Below, piece after piece: positions 8,864-17,618 of a stretch of 64,000 nucleotides of DNA; within the stretch, counting starts at the first letter, position 1; every line of letters begins with the position of its first letter. The position numbers were made by a program, and so were the translations under genes. The notes below the pieces were generated by a model that made no database searches, was not told where the DNA came from, and worked only from the letters and a program-made list of their open reading frames with translations. The stretch is from NCBI RefSeq assembly GCF_900155885.1, contig NZ_FTMB01000005.1, forward strand, positions 62,001 through 126,000. The letters run 5' to 3'. The stretch is from Rhizobium sp. RU20A. GTDB lineage: Bacteria > Pseudomonadota > Alphaproteobacteria > Rhizobiales > Rhizobiaceae.

Positions 8864-8877
8864 GCAACAAATATTGC
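8864..8877. promoter_or_regulatory. Shared GCAA-N6-TTGC motif between divergent sugar genes
   Basis: GCAACAAATATTGC; its reverse complement matches the 14-mer at 6450-6463 at 13 of 14 positions. It lies between the divergent epimerase (start 8716) and polyol dehydrogenase (start 9008) genes, a natural place for a common operator. Apart from this and the 8739 dyad I see nothing in the 291-base intergenic region. Confidence 0.5.
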
Positions 8878-9007
8878 ACCACCCGGCACGATCCGCTAGA
8901 CAGGACGCGCGTCAGGAGGAGGCGCGCCTTCGCGAACTTCGCCGAAAGATGGTTGCACCGGAGCCGTTCGCCTGCAATCCCGTGCCTGGATAAAGTGAGG
9001 AAACCCG

Positions 9008-10051
9008 ATGAAATCCCTGGTTCTCGAAGAGAAGATGAAGCTGTCGCTGCGCGATTTTCCCATCGAGCGCGAGGAGGTCATGGGGCCGAATGACGTGCGC
9101 ATCAAGCTGCATACGGTCGGCATTTGCGGCTCGGATGTGCATTATTACACGCACGGCGCCATTGGCGATTTCGTGGTGAAGGCGCCGATGATCCTCGGGC
9201 ATGAGGCATCCGGCACGGTCATCGAGGCGGGGTCCGCCGTGACCGATCTCAAGGTCGGCGACCGCGTCTGCATGGAGCCCGGCGTTCCCGATCCGCTGAG
9301 CCGTCCGACGCGCCTCGGCCTCTACAATGTCGATCCGGCCGTGCGGTTCTGGGCAACGCCGCCGGTGCATGGCGTGCTGCGCCCGAGCGTCGTGCATCCG
9401 GCCGCCTTCACCTTCAAGATCCCGGACACCGTCTCCTTTGCGGAAGCGGCCATGGTCGAGCCGCTGGCCGTCGGCGTGCACGCCGCAACGAAGGCCCAGG
9501 TGAAGCCCGGTGATATCGCGCTCGTCATCGGCGCCGGCCCCATCGGCCTTGTCACGGCCCTTTCGGCACTCGCGGCCGGCTGCGCCCGCGTCTTCGTCAG
9601 CGATGTCGACGACACCAAGCTCGCGCTTGCCGCAAGCCTCGGTGCGGTCACGCCGATCAACGTCACCCGGCAGGATGTGACGCGGGAGATTCTTGCGGCC
9701 ACCGACAATTGGGGTGTCGAGATCGTCTTCGAATGCTCCGGCAGCCCGAAGGCCGCCGCCGCCGTCTTCGACCCGCTCTGCCCTTCGGGTCGCGTCGTCT
9801 TTATCGGCATGCAGCTCGAGGATATCGCCTATAGCGTCGGCAAGGCGATGGTGCGCGAGGCGCGCGTCGAACACGTCTTCCGCTATGCCCATGTCTTCCC
9901 GCGCTGCGTGGCGATGCTGGCCTCCGGCGCCATCAATGTGAAGCCGCTGATCACCCGCACCTTCGGCTTCGAGGAGAGTGTCGAAGCGTTCCGCATCGCT
10001 GCGTCTGCGCCGAGCGGCGAGGTGAAGATGCAGATCGAGCTGCCGCAATAG
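9008..10051 (+). CDS. Zinc-dependent polyol dehydrogenase (xylitol/L-iditol/altritol type)
   Basis: A 347-residue medium-chain dehydrogenase. Catalytic zinc ligands Cys40 (GICGSDVH), His65 and Glu66 (GHEA) are present and the NAD-binding motif [10 protein letters not shown] is near residue 175. The four cysteines of the structural zinc site are absent: after MEPGVP the sequence reads [16 protein letters not shown], as in sorbitol and xylitol dehydrogenases. It oxidises a polyol to a ketose with NAD+. In A. tumefaciens an enzyme of this family turns D-altritol into D-tagatose, so it may feed the tagatose kinase operon; xylitol to xylulose is the other common assignment. A GAGGAAAC site precedes the ATG. 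Confidence 0.88.
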   Translation: MKSLVLEEKMKLSLRDFPIEREEVMGPNDVRIKLHTVGICGSDVHYYTHGAIGDFVVKAPMILGHEASGTVIEAGSAVTDLKVGDRVCMEPGVPDPLSRPTRLGLYNVDPAVRFWATPPVHGVLRPSVVHPAAFTFKIPDTVSFAEAAMVEPLAVGVHAATKAQVKPGDIALVIGAGPIGLVTALSALAAGCARVFVSDVDDTKLALAASLGAVTPINVTRQDVTREILAATDNWGVEIVFECSGSPKAAAAVFDPLCPSGRVVFIGMQLEDIAYSVGKAMVREARVEHVFRYAHVFPRCVAMLASGAINVKPLITRTFGFEESVEAFRIAASAPSGEVKMQIELPQ

Positions 10052-10288
10052 GCTCGGTCCGCGCGCTCGGATCCGGCACTTTGACCGTCCCGGGGAGTCG
10101 GTGCCGCGCCTCGCACGCATCGTGGAACGAGGTTCTTTCCCGATCTTGCCGCACCCGGCGTCATGCGGACCAGGCCCCGGTTGCGGCGGGCGGCGAAGGC
10201 GGGGGTGTTCGCCTTGAACTGACGGCGGTTGTCAGCGCGTCCTCTTTCATGGAATAGCTCTGCCGAAATTTGGGGGAGTGGGTGCCAC

Positions 10289-11680
10289 ATGCGTTGTCTT
10301 GTCTTTGATCTCGGTGCCGGTTCGGGGCGGGCCATGCTGGTCGAACTTCAGGGTGAAACCCTGTCGATCCGCACCCTGACCCGCTTCACGGGCTACGAGG
10401 TGCGGGCGGTGGACGGGCCGGCCTGGGACATCGACATCATCCGCGCCGGTATCCGCGAAGGCCTGGCGAGGGCCGCCGATCACGGTGAGATCGCCTCTGT
10501 CGCCGTCGATAGCTGGGGTGTCGATTTCGTGCTGATCGACGTCGACGGCGCGATCGTCGATCCGCCGCGCACCTATCGGCATCCCCGAGGTGGCGTGGGG
10601 CTTTCCGCGCTCTCTGCCCATCACGAGCGGATCGCGGCGCGCACTGGTCTGCAGATCATCCCGATCGCGACGCTCTTCCATCTCAGCCAGTGGGCGAGGG
10701 ACAATCCCGAAAAGCTCGCGCAGGCCGAACAGGTGCTGATGATCGCCGACTATTTCGCCTTTGCCCTGTCGGGCGTGGCGCGGTCGGAGCGCACGCTGGC
10801 GCGCACCACAGGCTTTCTCTCGGTCGCAACGGAGGATTGGGATGACGAGATCGTGATGCTTGCCGGCCTGCCGCGGCACATCTTCGGGCCCATCGTGCCG
10901 GCCGGCACCGTGCTCGGACCCATGCAGGCGCAGTGGAGTGGGCCACCGGGCCTCGCGCAGACGAAGGTCGTCTCGGTGGCGGGGCACGATACGGCCTGCG
11001 CGGCCTTTGCGCTGGCGCCGCTGGCGGGCGAAGCCTTTGCCGTTTGCGGGTCCTGGAACCTCTTCGGCGTCGAGGTGCCGGCGGGAACCCTGCCGGCGGA
11101 AACGGGCGCCTGGGGTTTCGGCCTTGAAGGCGGCATCGGGTCACGGGCGGTGCTCGACCGCGCCATGCCGGGCCTGTTCCTGATGCGGCGACTGAGGGAC
11201 AGCTGGGCGGCGCGTGGCGGTGAGACGCTCGACTTTCCCGCCATCAGCGCGCTTGCGCTGGACGCCGATCCGGCAACGCCTGCGATTGCGCCTTCCGACC
11301 CGGTGTTTTTCGATCCCGTCGACATGGTCGGGGCGATGGAAGGTTTCCTGCCTGCCCTTGCCGGTGCCGGCATCGCTGCGCTGGCGCGCTCGCTCTATGT
11401 CGGGTTGGCGCGGGAGGCCGCCGAGACTATCCGTCAGCTCGCCGTGCTCTCCGGAGAGCCGATCCATACGATCCGGGTCGGTGGCGGCGGAAGCCAGGAT
11501 GTCGCCTGGATGCAACTCCTTGCCGAGGAGACGGGGTGCGAGGTGGTCGCGGGGCCGGTCGAAGCCAGCGTCGTCGGGAATGCCCTGATCCAGCTGACCG
11601 CGCTCGGCGCCATCCCCTCGCTGGAGGCGGCGCAGGCGCTTGCGCGGCGCGGCGCTGGCATGCAGCCGGTCACGGAATAA
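10289..11680 (+). CDS. FGGY-family carbohydrate kinase, rhamnulokinase-like
   Basis: A 463-residue FGGY kinase. The start is put at ATG 10289, where FDLGAGSGRAML opens the first ATP-binding motif and GGGGGAG lies 10 bases upstream; an in-frame ATG at 10229 would add 20 residues of no family character. Further motifs: VAVDSWGVDFVLID, VAGHDTACAAFALAP, VCGSWNLFGVE and GGGGSQDVAWMQLLA. Members closest to this pattern are L-rhamnulokinases, but no rhamnose isomerase or aldolase is near; in this locus it could phosphorylate another ketose, such as L-tagatose or L-sorbose made by the 3-epimerase. The 237-base gap upstream shows no clear operator. Confidence 0.85.
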   Translation: MRCLVFDLGAGSGRAMLVELQGETLSIRTLTRFTGYEVRAVDGPAWDIDIIRAGIREGLARAADHGEIASVAVDSWGVDFVLIDVDGAIVDPPRTYRHPRGGVGLSALSAHHERIAARTGLQIIPIATLFHLSQWARDNPEKLAQAEQVLMIADYFAFALSGVARSERTLARTTGFLSVATEDWDDEIVMLAGLPRHIFGPIVPAGTVLGPMQAQWSGPPGLAQTKVVSVAGHDTACAAFALAPLAGEAFAVCGSWNLFGVEVPAGTLPAETGAWGFGLEGGIGSRAVLDRAMPGLFLMRRLRDSWAARGGETLDFPAISALALDADPATPAIAPSDPVFFDPVDMVGAMEGFLPALAGAGIAALARSLYVGLAREAAETIRQLAVLSGEPIHTIRVGGGGSQDVAWMQLLAEETGCEVVAGPVEASVVGNALIQLTALGAIPSLEAAQALARRGAGMQPVTE

Positions 11681-11791
11681 TGCTGAACGTCCGTCGCGAT
11701 TATGACTTCCTGTCATTGCATCTCGTTGATGTTTCATTGATGTTACGGCCTCGCGCAAGCAGACAACATGTTTTGCGAAGGTGGAGGGTCG

Positions 11792-13354
11792 ATGTCGTCT
11801 GGTCCGAAAAACCGCCACACGGTCGAGCGGACATCATCGCTGCTGCTGGCGAGCCTTATCGTCATCATCGTCATTCTCACGAGCGGCTGGCTCGTGCAGA
11901 GCTACCGCGCGACCCGTGACAATCTCACCGACCGGGTGACGGCGTCGACGAAGATCGTCGGCACCCATACGGAATGGCTGAATGCCGTCGCCTGGCAAGC
12001 GCTGCGCCGCATCGACGATACATTGCCGAAGCCCCTTTCCCTGCCTGCGGGCGAGGAGATTGGCTCCATTCGGGATGCGGTCAAGGACCTGCCCGGGCAG
12101 GTGCAGGCCTATGTGGTCGACGCCAATGGCCGGACCATCTTTTCCACCGACCCGAAGATAAAGCCGGTCGATATCACGGATCGCGAGTATTTTTCGGCAT
12201 TGCGCGACGGTACGCCGACCTTTGTCTCGAGCCTTTTGACCAGCCGGCTGAGCGGCGACCAGATCTTTGTCTTCAGCCGCCGGCTGACGGAAGGCGGCGT
12301 GTTTCGTGGCGCTGCCATGGTCGCTTTCGATGTCGATCTCCTCGCGCCGATCTGGGAGTCGGTGGCGCTCGGATCCAATTCCACCATCAGCCTGTTTCGC
12401 AATGATGGTGTGCTGGTGGCCCGCTATCCCGTTGCGGATCCACTGCCCGAAATTGCAGCTTCGCCCCGCTTTCTGGAGAGGCTGGCCACGGCGCCGGCCG
12501 GTACCTACGGACTTGTCTCACCGATCGATGGCGTCCAGCGCCTCGTGGCCTATGCTACGGTTCCCGGTACGCGTTTCGTCGTCGTTTCGGCAGCCGACTA
12601 CGCCGAGGGTATGCAGGGCTTCTGGCACAATCTCTATCTCGCCATGGGGTTGGCGACGATCGCCATTCTCGGCGCGCTCGTGGCGGGCTGGTGGATCCGC
12701 TCGCTGTACCGGCGGGAGGAGTTGCAGGCTGCGCAGATCCGTCAGGCGAACGAGCAGAACGAATTGCTGCTGCGGGAAATCCACCACCGCGTGAAGAACA
12801 ACCTGCAATCAGTGCAGTCGCTGCTGCGCGTCCAGACCCTGCCGGCGGAGACGCAGAAGGTGCTGTCGAACCGGATCGGCGCCATGGTCGCCGTCCATGA
12901 ACGCATCTACAGCCAGGATGGCTTCCAGGAGATCGATCTGGCTGCGTTGGTGACCGCCGTGGTCGATCGCCTTGTCGAGGCCTATGCGAGCCCGGTGAGC
13001 GTTGAATACGACATCGATCCGGTGCCCATCGACAATGACTGCGCCACGCCGCTTGCCCTGCTTTTCACGGAAGTCGTCACGAATTCGATCAAATACGCCT
13101 TCACCGACCGCGCCGATCCGCAGATCGCCATCACCGTGCGCGCCGATGACAAGGGTCGGGCGACCATCGTCGTCCGCGACAATGGCAAGGGCTTCGATAT
13201 AGAGAAGACACCGAAGAACATGGGCAGCCGGCTGATCGTCGGCGCGGTCCGGCAGCTTGGCGGGCAGGCGCGCTTCGAGCGCGATGGTGGCACGGTATTC
13301 CATGCCGAGGTGCGTATCCGCTCGGCAAAGCCCCTTGCGCAGGCGTCGGCGTAG
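11792..13354 (+). CDS. Membrane sensor histidine kinase, HisKA_2/HWE type, with Cache-like sensor
   Basis: A 520-residue sensor kinase. TM1 is at about residues 15-35 and TM2 at about 282-304; the ~245 residues between them (QAYVVDANGRTIFSTD, DREYFSALRDG, GVFRGAAMVAFDVD) look like a periplasmic Cache-type ligand domain. The cytoplasmic part has EIHHRVKNNLQ with the phospho-His at about 331, then an ATPase domain with TNSIKYAF and DNGKGFD. This dimerisation domain is the HisKA_2 type common in rhizobia. I chose ATG 11792 for its GGAGGG site; ATG 11768 has none. No response regulator gene is adjacent, so it is an orphan kinase. The ligand is unknown. Confidence 0.9.
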   Translation: MSSGPKNRHTVERTSSLLLASLIVIIVILTSGWLVQSYRATRDNLTDRVTASTKIVGTHTEWLNAVAWQALRRIDDTLPKPLSLPAGEEIGSIRDAVKDLPGQVQAYVVDANGRTIFSTDPKIKPVDITDREYFSALRDGTPTFVSSLLTSRLSGDQIFVFSRRLTEGGVFRGAAMVAFDVDLLAPIWESVALGSNSTISLFRNDGVLVARYPVADPLPEIAASPRFLERLATAPAGTYGLVSPIDGVQRLVAYATVPGTRFVVVSAADYAEGMQGFWHNLYLAMGLATIAILGALVAGWWIRSLYRREELQAAQIRQANEQNELLLREIHHRVKNNLQSVQSLLRVQTLPAETQKVLSNRIGAMVAVHERIYSQDGFQEIDLAALVTAVVDRLVEAYASPVSVEYDIDPVPIDNDCATPLALLFTEVVTNSIKYAFTDRADPQIAITVRADDKGRATIVVRDNGKGFDIEKTPKNMGSRLIVGAVRQLGGQARFERDGGTVFHAEVRIRSAKPLAQASA

Positions 13355-13438
13355 AGGCGTCCAGCAAAGCTGAGGTGGCGGTTTTTGTCCGGCCGCGTCG
13401 AACGAAGTGAACGCTTGCCGGGCGCGGCCGAGGTGTGC

Positions 13439-13702
13439 TCAGTCGCGGGCCGGCAGGGCGGGCCAGTGGCGGTCGCAGCGAAAATCCGTCGGGATTGGCG
13501 CGGGCGCGGCGATCTTTTCGCTCATCAGATCCATCTGCGCCAGAACGTAGGCGCGGGCCCGCAGGGCGTTTTCGCCGCAGCGGGCGAGGACGTGGTGGAG
13601 ACGCTGCGCGGCCTCGGCCGCAAGGTCGGCGGGGGTCGGCTCGTGTACGCGGCCGGCCTCGTCGGCAATGGAGATCAAATAGGGGCGGTAGCGCTGCGTC
13701 AT
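13439..13702 (-). CDS. Hypothetical small protein, 87 aa
   Basis: Not recognised. An 87-residue open frame downstream of treZ on the same strand, with an alanine- and arginine-rich amphipathic centre (LAAEAAQRLHHVLARCGENALRARAYVLAQM) and no signal peptide or membrane segment. The amino acid make-up looks like a real helical cytoplasmic protein and it fills an otherwise empty 463-base gap between two larger genes, but the ribosome site is weak and GC-rich DNA often has chance frames. Confidence 0.45.
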   Translation of the reverse strand: MTQRYRPYLISIADEAGRVHEPTPADLAAEAAQRLHHVLARCGENALRARAYVLAQMDLMSEKIAAPAPIPTDFRCDRHWPALPARD

Positions 13703-13817
13703 CGGTCGTCCACTTCAAGGATGACGCCATCCTTGGCCGGCGTGGCTTGCCCCAGAGTGGAGCCGTGTATGGACGCGGCCCCATCGCTGCAAAGCATGGT
13801 CGTTCTTGATGGCGCTG

Positions 13818-15596
13818 TCAGGGCTGTTCGAGCGTCCAGATGACCGTCCAGGCACCGATCTCCCCGCTGGCGCCGACTGCGCCTTCGATCCAGAGACTTC
13901 TTCCGGCGGGCGCTGCGATCGGCACTCCGTCCACGTCATCGAGATTGGCCGTCACCGTCAGCCGGCTGCCGTCGCCGAGCCGCCAGGTGACGCGTATCAC
14001 TTTGCCTGCCAACCGCTCCCCTTCCGCTTTGCCGGTGATGCCCGGCAGGCGGGGGATGACGGTGCTTCGGCGCAGCGCGATGAGGCGCTTGTAAAGGGAT
14101 AGGTGGTCGGCATGGTCGCCGGACAGCCGCTCCTCCCAGTCGAGCTTGGCCGCCTCGAAGGTCTCCGGCACCGTGGGAACCGGCGGTTCGCCGTCGTGAT
14201 CTTGGAAGCCCGGAAGGCGGGCCAGTTCCTTCGCGCGCCCTTCGCGAACGGCCGTGTTGAGCTCTTCGTTGAAATCGCAGAAATAGGGGAAGGGCGTCTT
14301 CGCATTCCATTCCTCGCCCATGAAGAGCATGGGAATTTGCGGTGCGAGCAGGTAAAGGGCTGCGATCGCCCTCAAGGCTTCCGGCTTGGCGATCTCGCCG
14401 ATGCGGTCGCCATAGGCGCGGTTGCCGACCTGATCGTGGTTCTGGATGAAGGACACGAAGGCGGTTGGCGGCAATTCGCCGCTCGGCTCCCCGCGCGGCG
14501 TGCCGCGATACGGCATGGTTTCGCCCTGGAAAACGAAGCCATCGACAAGGGCGCGGATCAGCTTCTCCTCGCCCTCGTAGTCGGCGTAATAGCCCGTCGT
14601 CTCGCCGGTTGCCGCCACATGCAGCACGTGGTGAATGTCGTCGTTCCATTGGGCCGTATAGGTCTCGGCCTTTCCATCGCCGTTGCGGTCCAGCAGGCGG
14701 GCGTCATTTTCCTCATTCTCGACGATAAGATGCACGTGACGGTCCCCGGCAGCCGCGCGAATGCGCCGCGCCATCTCGTGCAGCAGATGTTCCTCGCTGT
14801 CATCGATCAACGCATGCACGGCGTCGAAGCGCAGGCCATCAAGGCGGTAGTCGACAATCCAGTAGAGCGCGTTTTCGATGAGGAAATCGCGGGCGTCGCG
14901 TGCGCCTTCGCCATCGAGATTGACGGCATTGCCCCAAGGCGTGTGGTGGCTATCGGTGAAGATCGGCGCCATCAGCGGCAAGTAGTTCCCGTCCGGGCCG
15001 AAGTGGTTGTAGACGACATCGAGAAAGACCGAGATGCCACGGGAATGGGCCGCATCGATAAAGGCCATCATGTCTTCCGGCCGGCCATAACGGCTGTCCG
15101 GCGCATAGGGCAACACGCCGTCATAGCCCCAGTTTCGCCGTCCGGGAAAATCGGCGACCGGCATGATCTGGATGGCGGTGATGCCGAGGGCTGCGAGATG
15201 ATCGAGGCGCTCGATCGCCGCCGCGAAGGTGCCATCGGGGGTGAAGGTGCCGACGTGCAGTTCGTAGAGGATCGTTTCTTCCCAGGCCCGTCCGCGCCAG
15301 TCCGGCGTCATCCAGCTGAAGGCGCGGGTGTGAACGATCTCGCTCGGCCCATGCACATCCTCCGGCTGGTGGCGCGAGGCGGGGTCCGGCACGCGGGTGC
15401 CGTCAGGCAGGAGAAAGGCGTAGCGCGTGCCGGCGGGGCAGGGCGCGTGGGCAAAGTGCCAGCCCTTTTCGTCCCGCTCCATCGGCTGTGGCGGCCGTCC
15501 CTCCACGTCAAGGAGGATGGTCTCCTGGCGCGGCGCCCAGAGGCGAAATTCGAAACCGTTGTCACAGGGTGTCGGGCCGAAGGAATAGGTTGTCAC
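13818..15596 (-). CDS. treZ: Malto-oligosyltrehalose trehalohydrolase
   Basis: A GH13-family enzyme that releases trehalose from maltooligosyl-trehalose, the second step of trehalose synthesis from glycogen. Motifs: YELHVGTFTPDGTF, ADFPGRRNWGYDGV, DVVYNHFGPDGNYL, the nucleophile region DGLRFDAVHAL, LIVENEEND, and FIQNHDQVGNRAYG. An N-terminal beta domain (FEFRLWAPRQ) and C-terminal beta domain flank the barrel. I take GTG 15596 as start (592 residues, usual length) because GGAG lies nine bases upstream and FGPTPCDNGFEFRLW is the normal beginning; the frame extends to 15707 without family features. Its partner treY is at 19255, with three other genes between. Confidence 0.93.
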   Translation of the reverse strand: MTTYSFGPTPCDNGFEFRLWAPRQETILLDVEGRPPQPMERDEKGWHFAHAPCPAGTRYAFLLPDGTRVPDPASRHQPEDVHGPSEIVHTRAFSWMTPDWRGRAWEETILYELHVGTFTPDGTFAAAIERLDHLAALGITAIQIMPVADFPGRRNWGYDGVLPYAPDSRYGRPEDMMAFIDAAHSRGISVFLDVVYNHFGPDGNYLPLMAPIFTDSHHTPWGNAVNLDGEGARDARDFLIENALYWIVDYRLDGLRFDAVHALIDDSEEHLLHEMARRIRAAAGDRHVHLIVENEENDARLLDRNGDGKAETYTAQWNDDIHHVLHVAATGETTGYYADYEGEEKLIRALVDGFVFQGETMPYRGTPRGEPSGELPPTAFVSFIQNHDQVGNRAYGDRIGEIAKPEALRAIAALYLLAPQIPMLFMGEEWNAKTPFPYFCDFNEELNTAVREGRAKELARLPGFQDHDGEPPVPTVPETFEAAKLDWEERLSGDHADHLSLYKRLIALRRSTVIPRLPGITGKAEGERLAGKVIRVTWRLGDGSRLTVTANLDDVDGVPIAAPAGRSLWIEGAVGASGEIGAWTVIWTLEQP

Positions 15597-15723
15597 GTGG
15601 TGCAGCTCCAGTCTTCTGTTGCATGGGTCCCACGGGCGGAACCGGGTCCGGGCGGGAAGGTTTCCATCGGGCCCTGCCCAATCCCTATCTGGAGCGCGGC
15701 GATCCAACGTCGAGTCGTGACCT

Positions 15724-16470
15724 TCAAGCCGATCGCTGCGCCGTCTCCAGCTCGATCGTCACCGAGAGCGGCAGATGATCGGAGGCACGCCGGGCCGGCG
15801 GCCGCTTGATGACCTCGGCGGCCACCGTCCGGATGCCCTTGCTGCCGAAAATGTGATCGATGCGCAGCAGAGGGAAACGCGCCGGGAATGTCGCGTCCGG
15901 TCTGGCGTGCACGGCGCGCGGAAGGTCCGTCAGCCGTGCCGCGAGGGCCCGGTAGGGCGCGCTGCGGGGCGGAGAGTTGAAGTCGCCGGCAAGGATGAGC
16001 GGACCCTCGGCGCGATGGGCCGGACCGATCCAGTCCGGGCCGAGCAGGGTTTCCACCTGCTTCATGCGGTCGCTGCCGCGAAGACCGAGATGGGTGTTGA
16101 TCACCTGCAGCACCTGTCCGCCGCCGACATCCACCTCCACCCAGAGCGCACCGCGTGCTTCGCCGCGGGCCGGCAGCGGGCCGGCCTTAATGAGCCGGGT
16201 CGGGAAGGCGGTGAGGAGCGCATCGCCATACCGTTCGTTTTCGACATGCAGGGCCGGATGGAAATGGGCCTGCATGCGCAGGTGCTCGGCGATGATGCGC
16301 GACTGGTCGAGCCCGCCGCTGCGCAGCCGCTCAACATCCACTTCCTGCAGGGCGATGATGTCGGCGCCGGTCATGGCGATCGTATCGGCGATGCGGCGGG
16401 GGTCGAGGCGACGGTCGGTGCCGAAGCAGCTGTGGATGTTGTAGGTGACGATCGTCAGGCGGCGCGGCAT
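15724..16470 (-). CDS. Endonuclease/exonuclease/phosphatase-family protein
   Basis: A 248-residue EEP-fold hydrolase: TYNIHSCFG with the metal-site Asn at the N-terminus, ADIIALQEVD (catalytic Glu), NTHLGLRGSDRMKQ, LAGDFNSPP and the C-terminal SDHLPLSV. The family cleaves phosphodiesters in nucleic acids, sphingomyelin or inositol phosphates. The start is ATG 16470, where the fold begins; upstream sequence of the same frame is not protein-like. It lies between treZ and the membrane protein at 16609 and close to a phospholipase D, so a role in lipid phosphodiester turnover is more likely than DNA repair. No signal peptide is seen. Confidence 0.88.
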   Translation of the reverse strand: MPRRLTIVTYNIHSCFGTDRRLDPRRIADTIAMTGADIIALQEVDVERLRSGGLDQSRIIAEHLRMQAHFHPALHVENERYGDALLTAFPTRLIKAGPLPARGEARGALWVEVDVGGGQVLQVINTHLGLRGSDRMKQVETLLGPDWIGPAHRAEGPLILAGDFNSPPRSAPYRALAARLTDLPRAVHARPDATFPARFPLLRIDHIFGSKGIRTVAAEVIKRPPARRASDHLPLSVTIELETAQRSA

Positions 16471-16608
16471 CTCGTTTTGGCAGTCTCCTGTTGGCGGGCA
16501 CGTCGAGGCAGCTCGACGCTCGAAGGGCGGGGCGGCAATTTCCTTGCAGCGGGGAGGGAACACCTTCGGCCTGCATTTCGTTCCGCATCGAATCAAGCGG
16601 AGACCCCC

Positions 16609-17556
16609 ATGACCCTCACGTCCCGGCGCAGCCTTTTCAACATCGTCCTGGTGGTGGCCACCCTGGCCGCGATGGTGCTCGTCTATCGCGGCCTCAGCCG
16701 CTACTCCTATGACGAGATCCGTCAGTCCCTGGCCGCGATCTCTACAGGGCACATGCTGGCGGCCATCGGCTTTGCGGCGCTCTCCTACTTCGCGCTGACG
16801 TTCTTCGACTATCTGGGCCTTCGCTATGCCGGCCGTCCCTTAAGCTACGGGAAGGCGGCGATCGCATCGTTCTCCGGCCTTTCCATCGGCCACAATGTGG
16901 GCGTTGCGGCACTGTCGAGCGGTGCGGTCCGCTATCGCTTCTACTCGCGCTATGGCCTCAGCAACGAGGAGGTCGCGAAAGTCATCCTGTTTTGCGGCGC
17001 GACGGTCGGCATCGGTCTCGTGACGCTCGCGGGCATCAGCCTCGTTTTCCTGCCGGATCTCGCCGGGCGCGTCGCGGGGCTGGGGGTCAGCGGATCGCGC
17101 ATCGCCGGCATCGTCTGCCTGCTGGTGATCGCCGCCTATCTCGTCGCAGCCGCCGTTGTACGCGGCACTGTCACGGTGCGAAAATGGACCTTCGACATGC
17201 CGAGCCTGCCGCTGGCCATCGGCCAGGTGGCGGTCGGTACGGCCAACTTCGTCTTCGTCGCTGCCTGCCTGCATCAGCTCATTGGCGGAGATGCCGGCTT
17301 CGGCGCGGTCACGGCGGCCTATGTGGTGGGCAACCTTGCCGCGCTCGTCAGCCATGTGCCGGGCGGTCTTGGCGTGCTGGAGGCGACGATTTCCTATGTC
17401 ATGGGCGGCGCGGCCTCGATCGGCGCGCTGATCGCCTTTCGCTTCATCTACTTCTTCCTGCCGCTGCCTTTCGGCCTCGCCTGCCTGTTTGGCGGAGAAA
17501 TCGCCAATCGGATGGGAAACGCGACCGACCGGGAAGCCGAACGTCCGGCCACCTGA
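16609..17556 (+). CDS. Lysylphosphatidylglycerol synthase-like membrane protein (flippase domain)
   Basis: A 315-residue integral membrane protein with about eight hydrophobic segments and the motifs of the LPG_synthase_TM family: SGLSIGHNVGVAALSSGAVRYRFY and VSHVPGGLGVLEATI. It has only the membrane domain and lacks the cytoplasmic aminoacyl-phosphatidylglycerol synthase domain of MprF, so it could be a lipid flippase or a membrane protein of unknown role. ATG 16609 has GGAG six bases upstream. It is transcribed divergently from the EEP-family gene and convergently with the phospholipase D gene, a grouping that suggests membrane-lipid modification. Confidence 0.88.
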   Translation: MTLTSRRSLFNIVLVVATLAAMVLVYRGLSRYSYDEIRQSLAAISTGHMLAAIGFAALSYFALTFFDYLGLRYAGRPLSYGKAAIASFSGLSIGHNVGVAALSSGAVRYRFYSRYGLSNEEVAKVILFCGATVGIGLVTLAGISLVFLPDLAGRVAGLGVSGSRIAGIVCLLVIAAYLVAAAVVRGTVTVRKWTFDMPSLPLAIGQVAVGTANFVFVAACLHQLIGGDAGFGAVTAAYVVGNLAALVSHVPGGLGVLEATISYVMGGAASIGALIAFRFIYFFLPLPFGLACLFGGEIANRMGNATDREAERPAT

Positions 17557-17618
17557 CAGGCGACGACCGGAATGCATTTCGGAATAGGGAAGGCAGGGCG
17601 CGCCGATAGCGCCCGCCG

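Noticed and set aside
13435-13809. Plus-strand frame overlapping the 87-aa minus-strand gene
   Set aside because: Arg/Gly/Ser-rich composition with no ribosome site; the minus-strand frame is more protein-like, though it too is uncertain.
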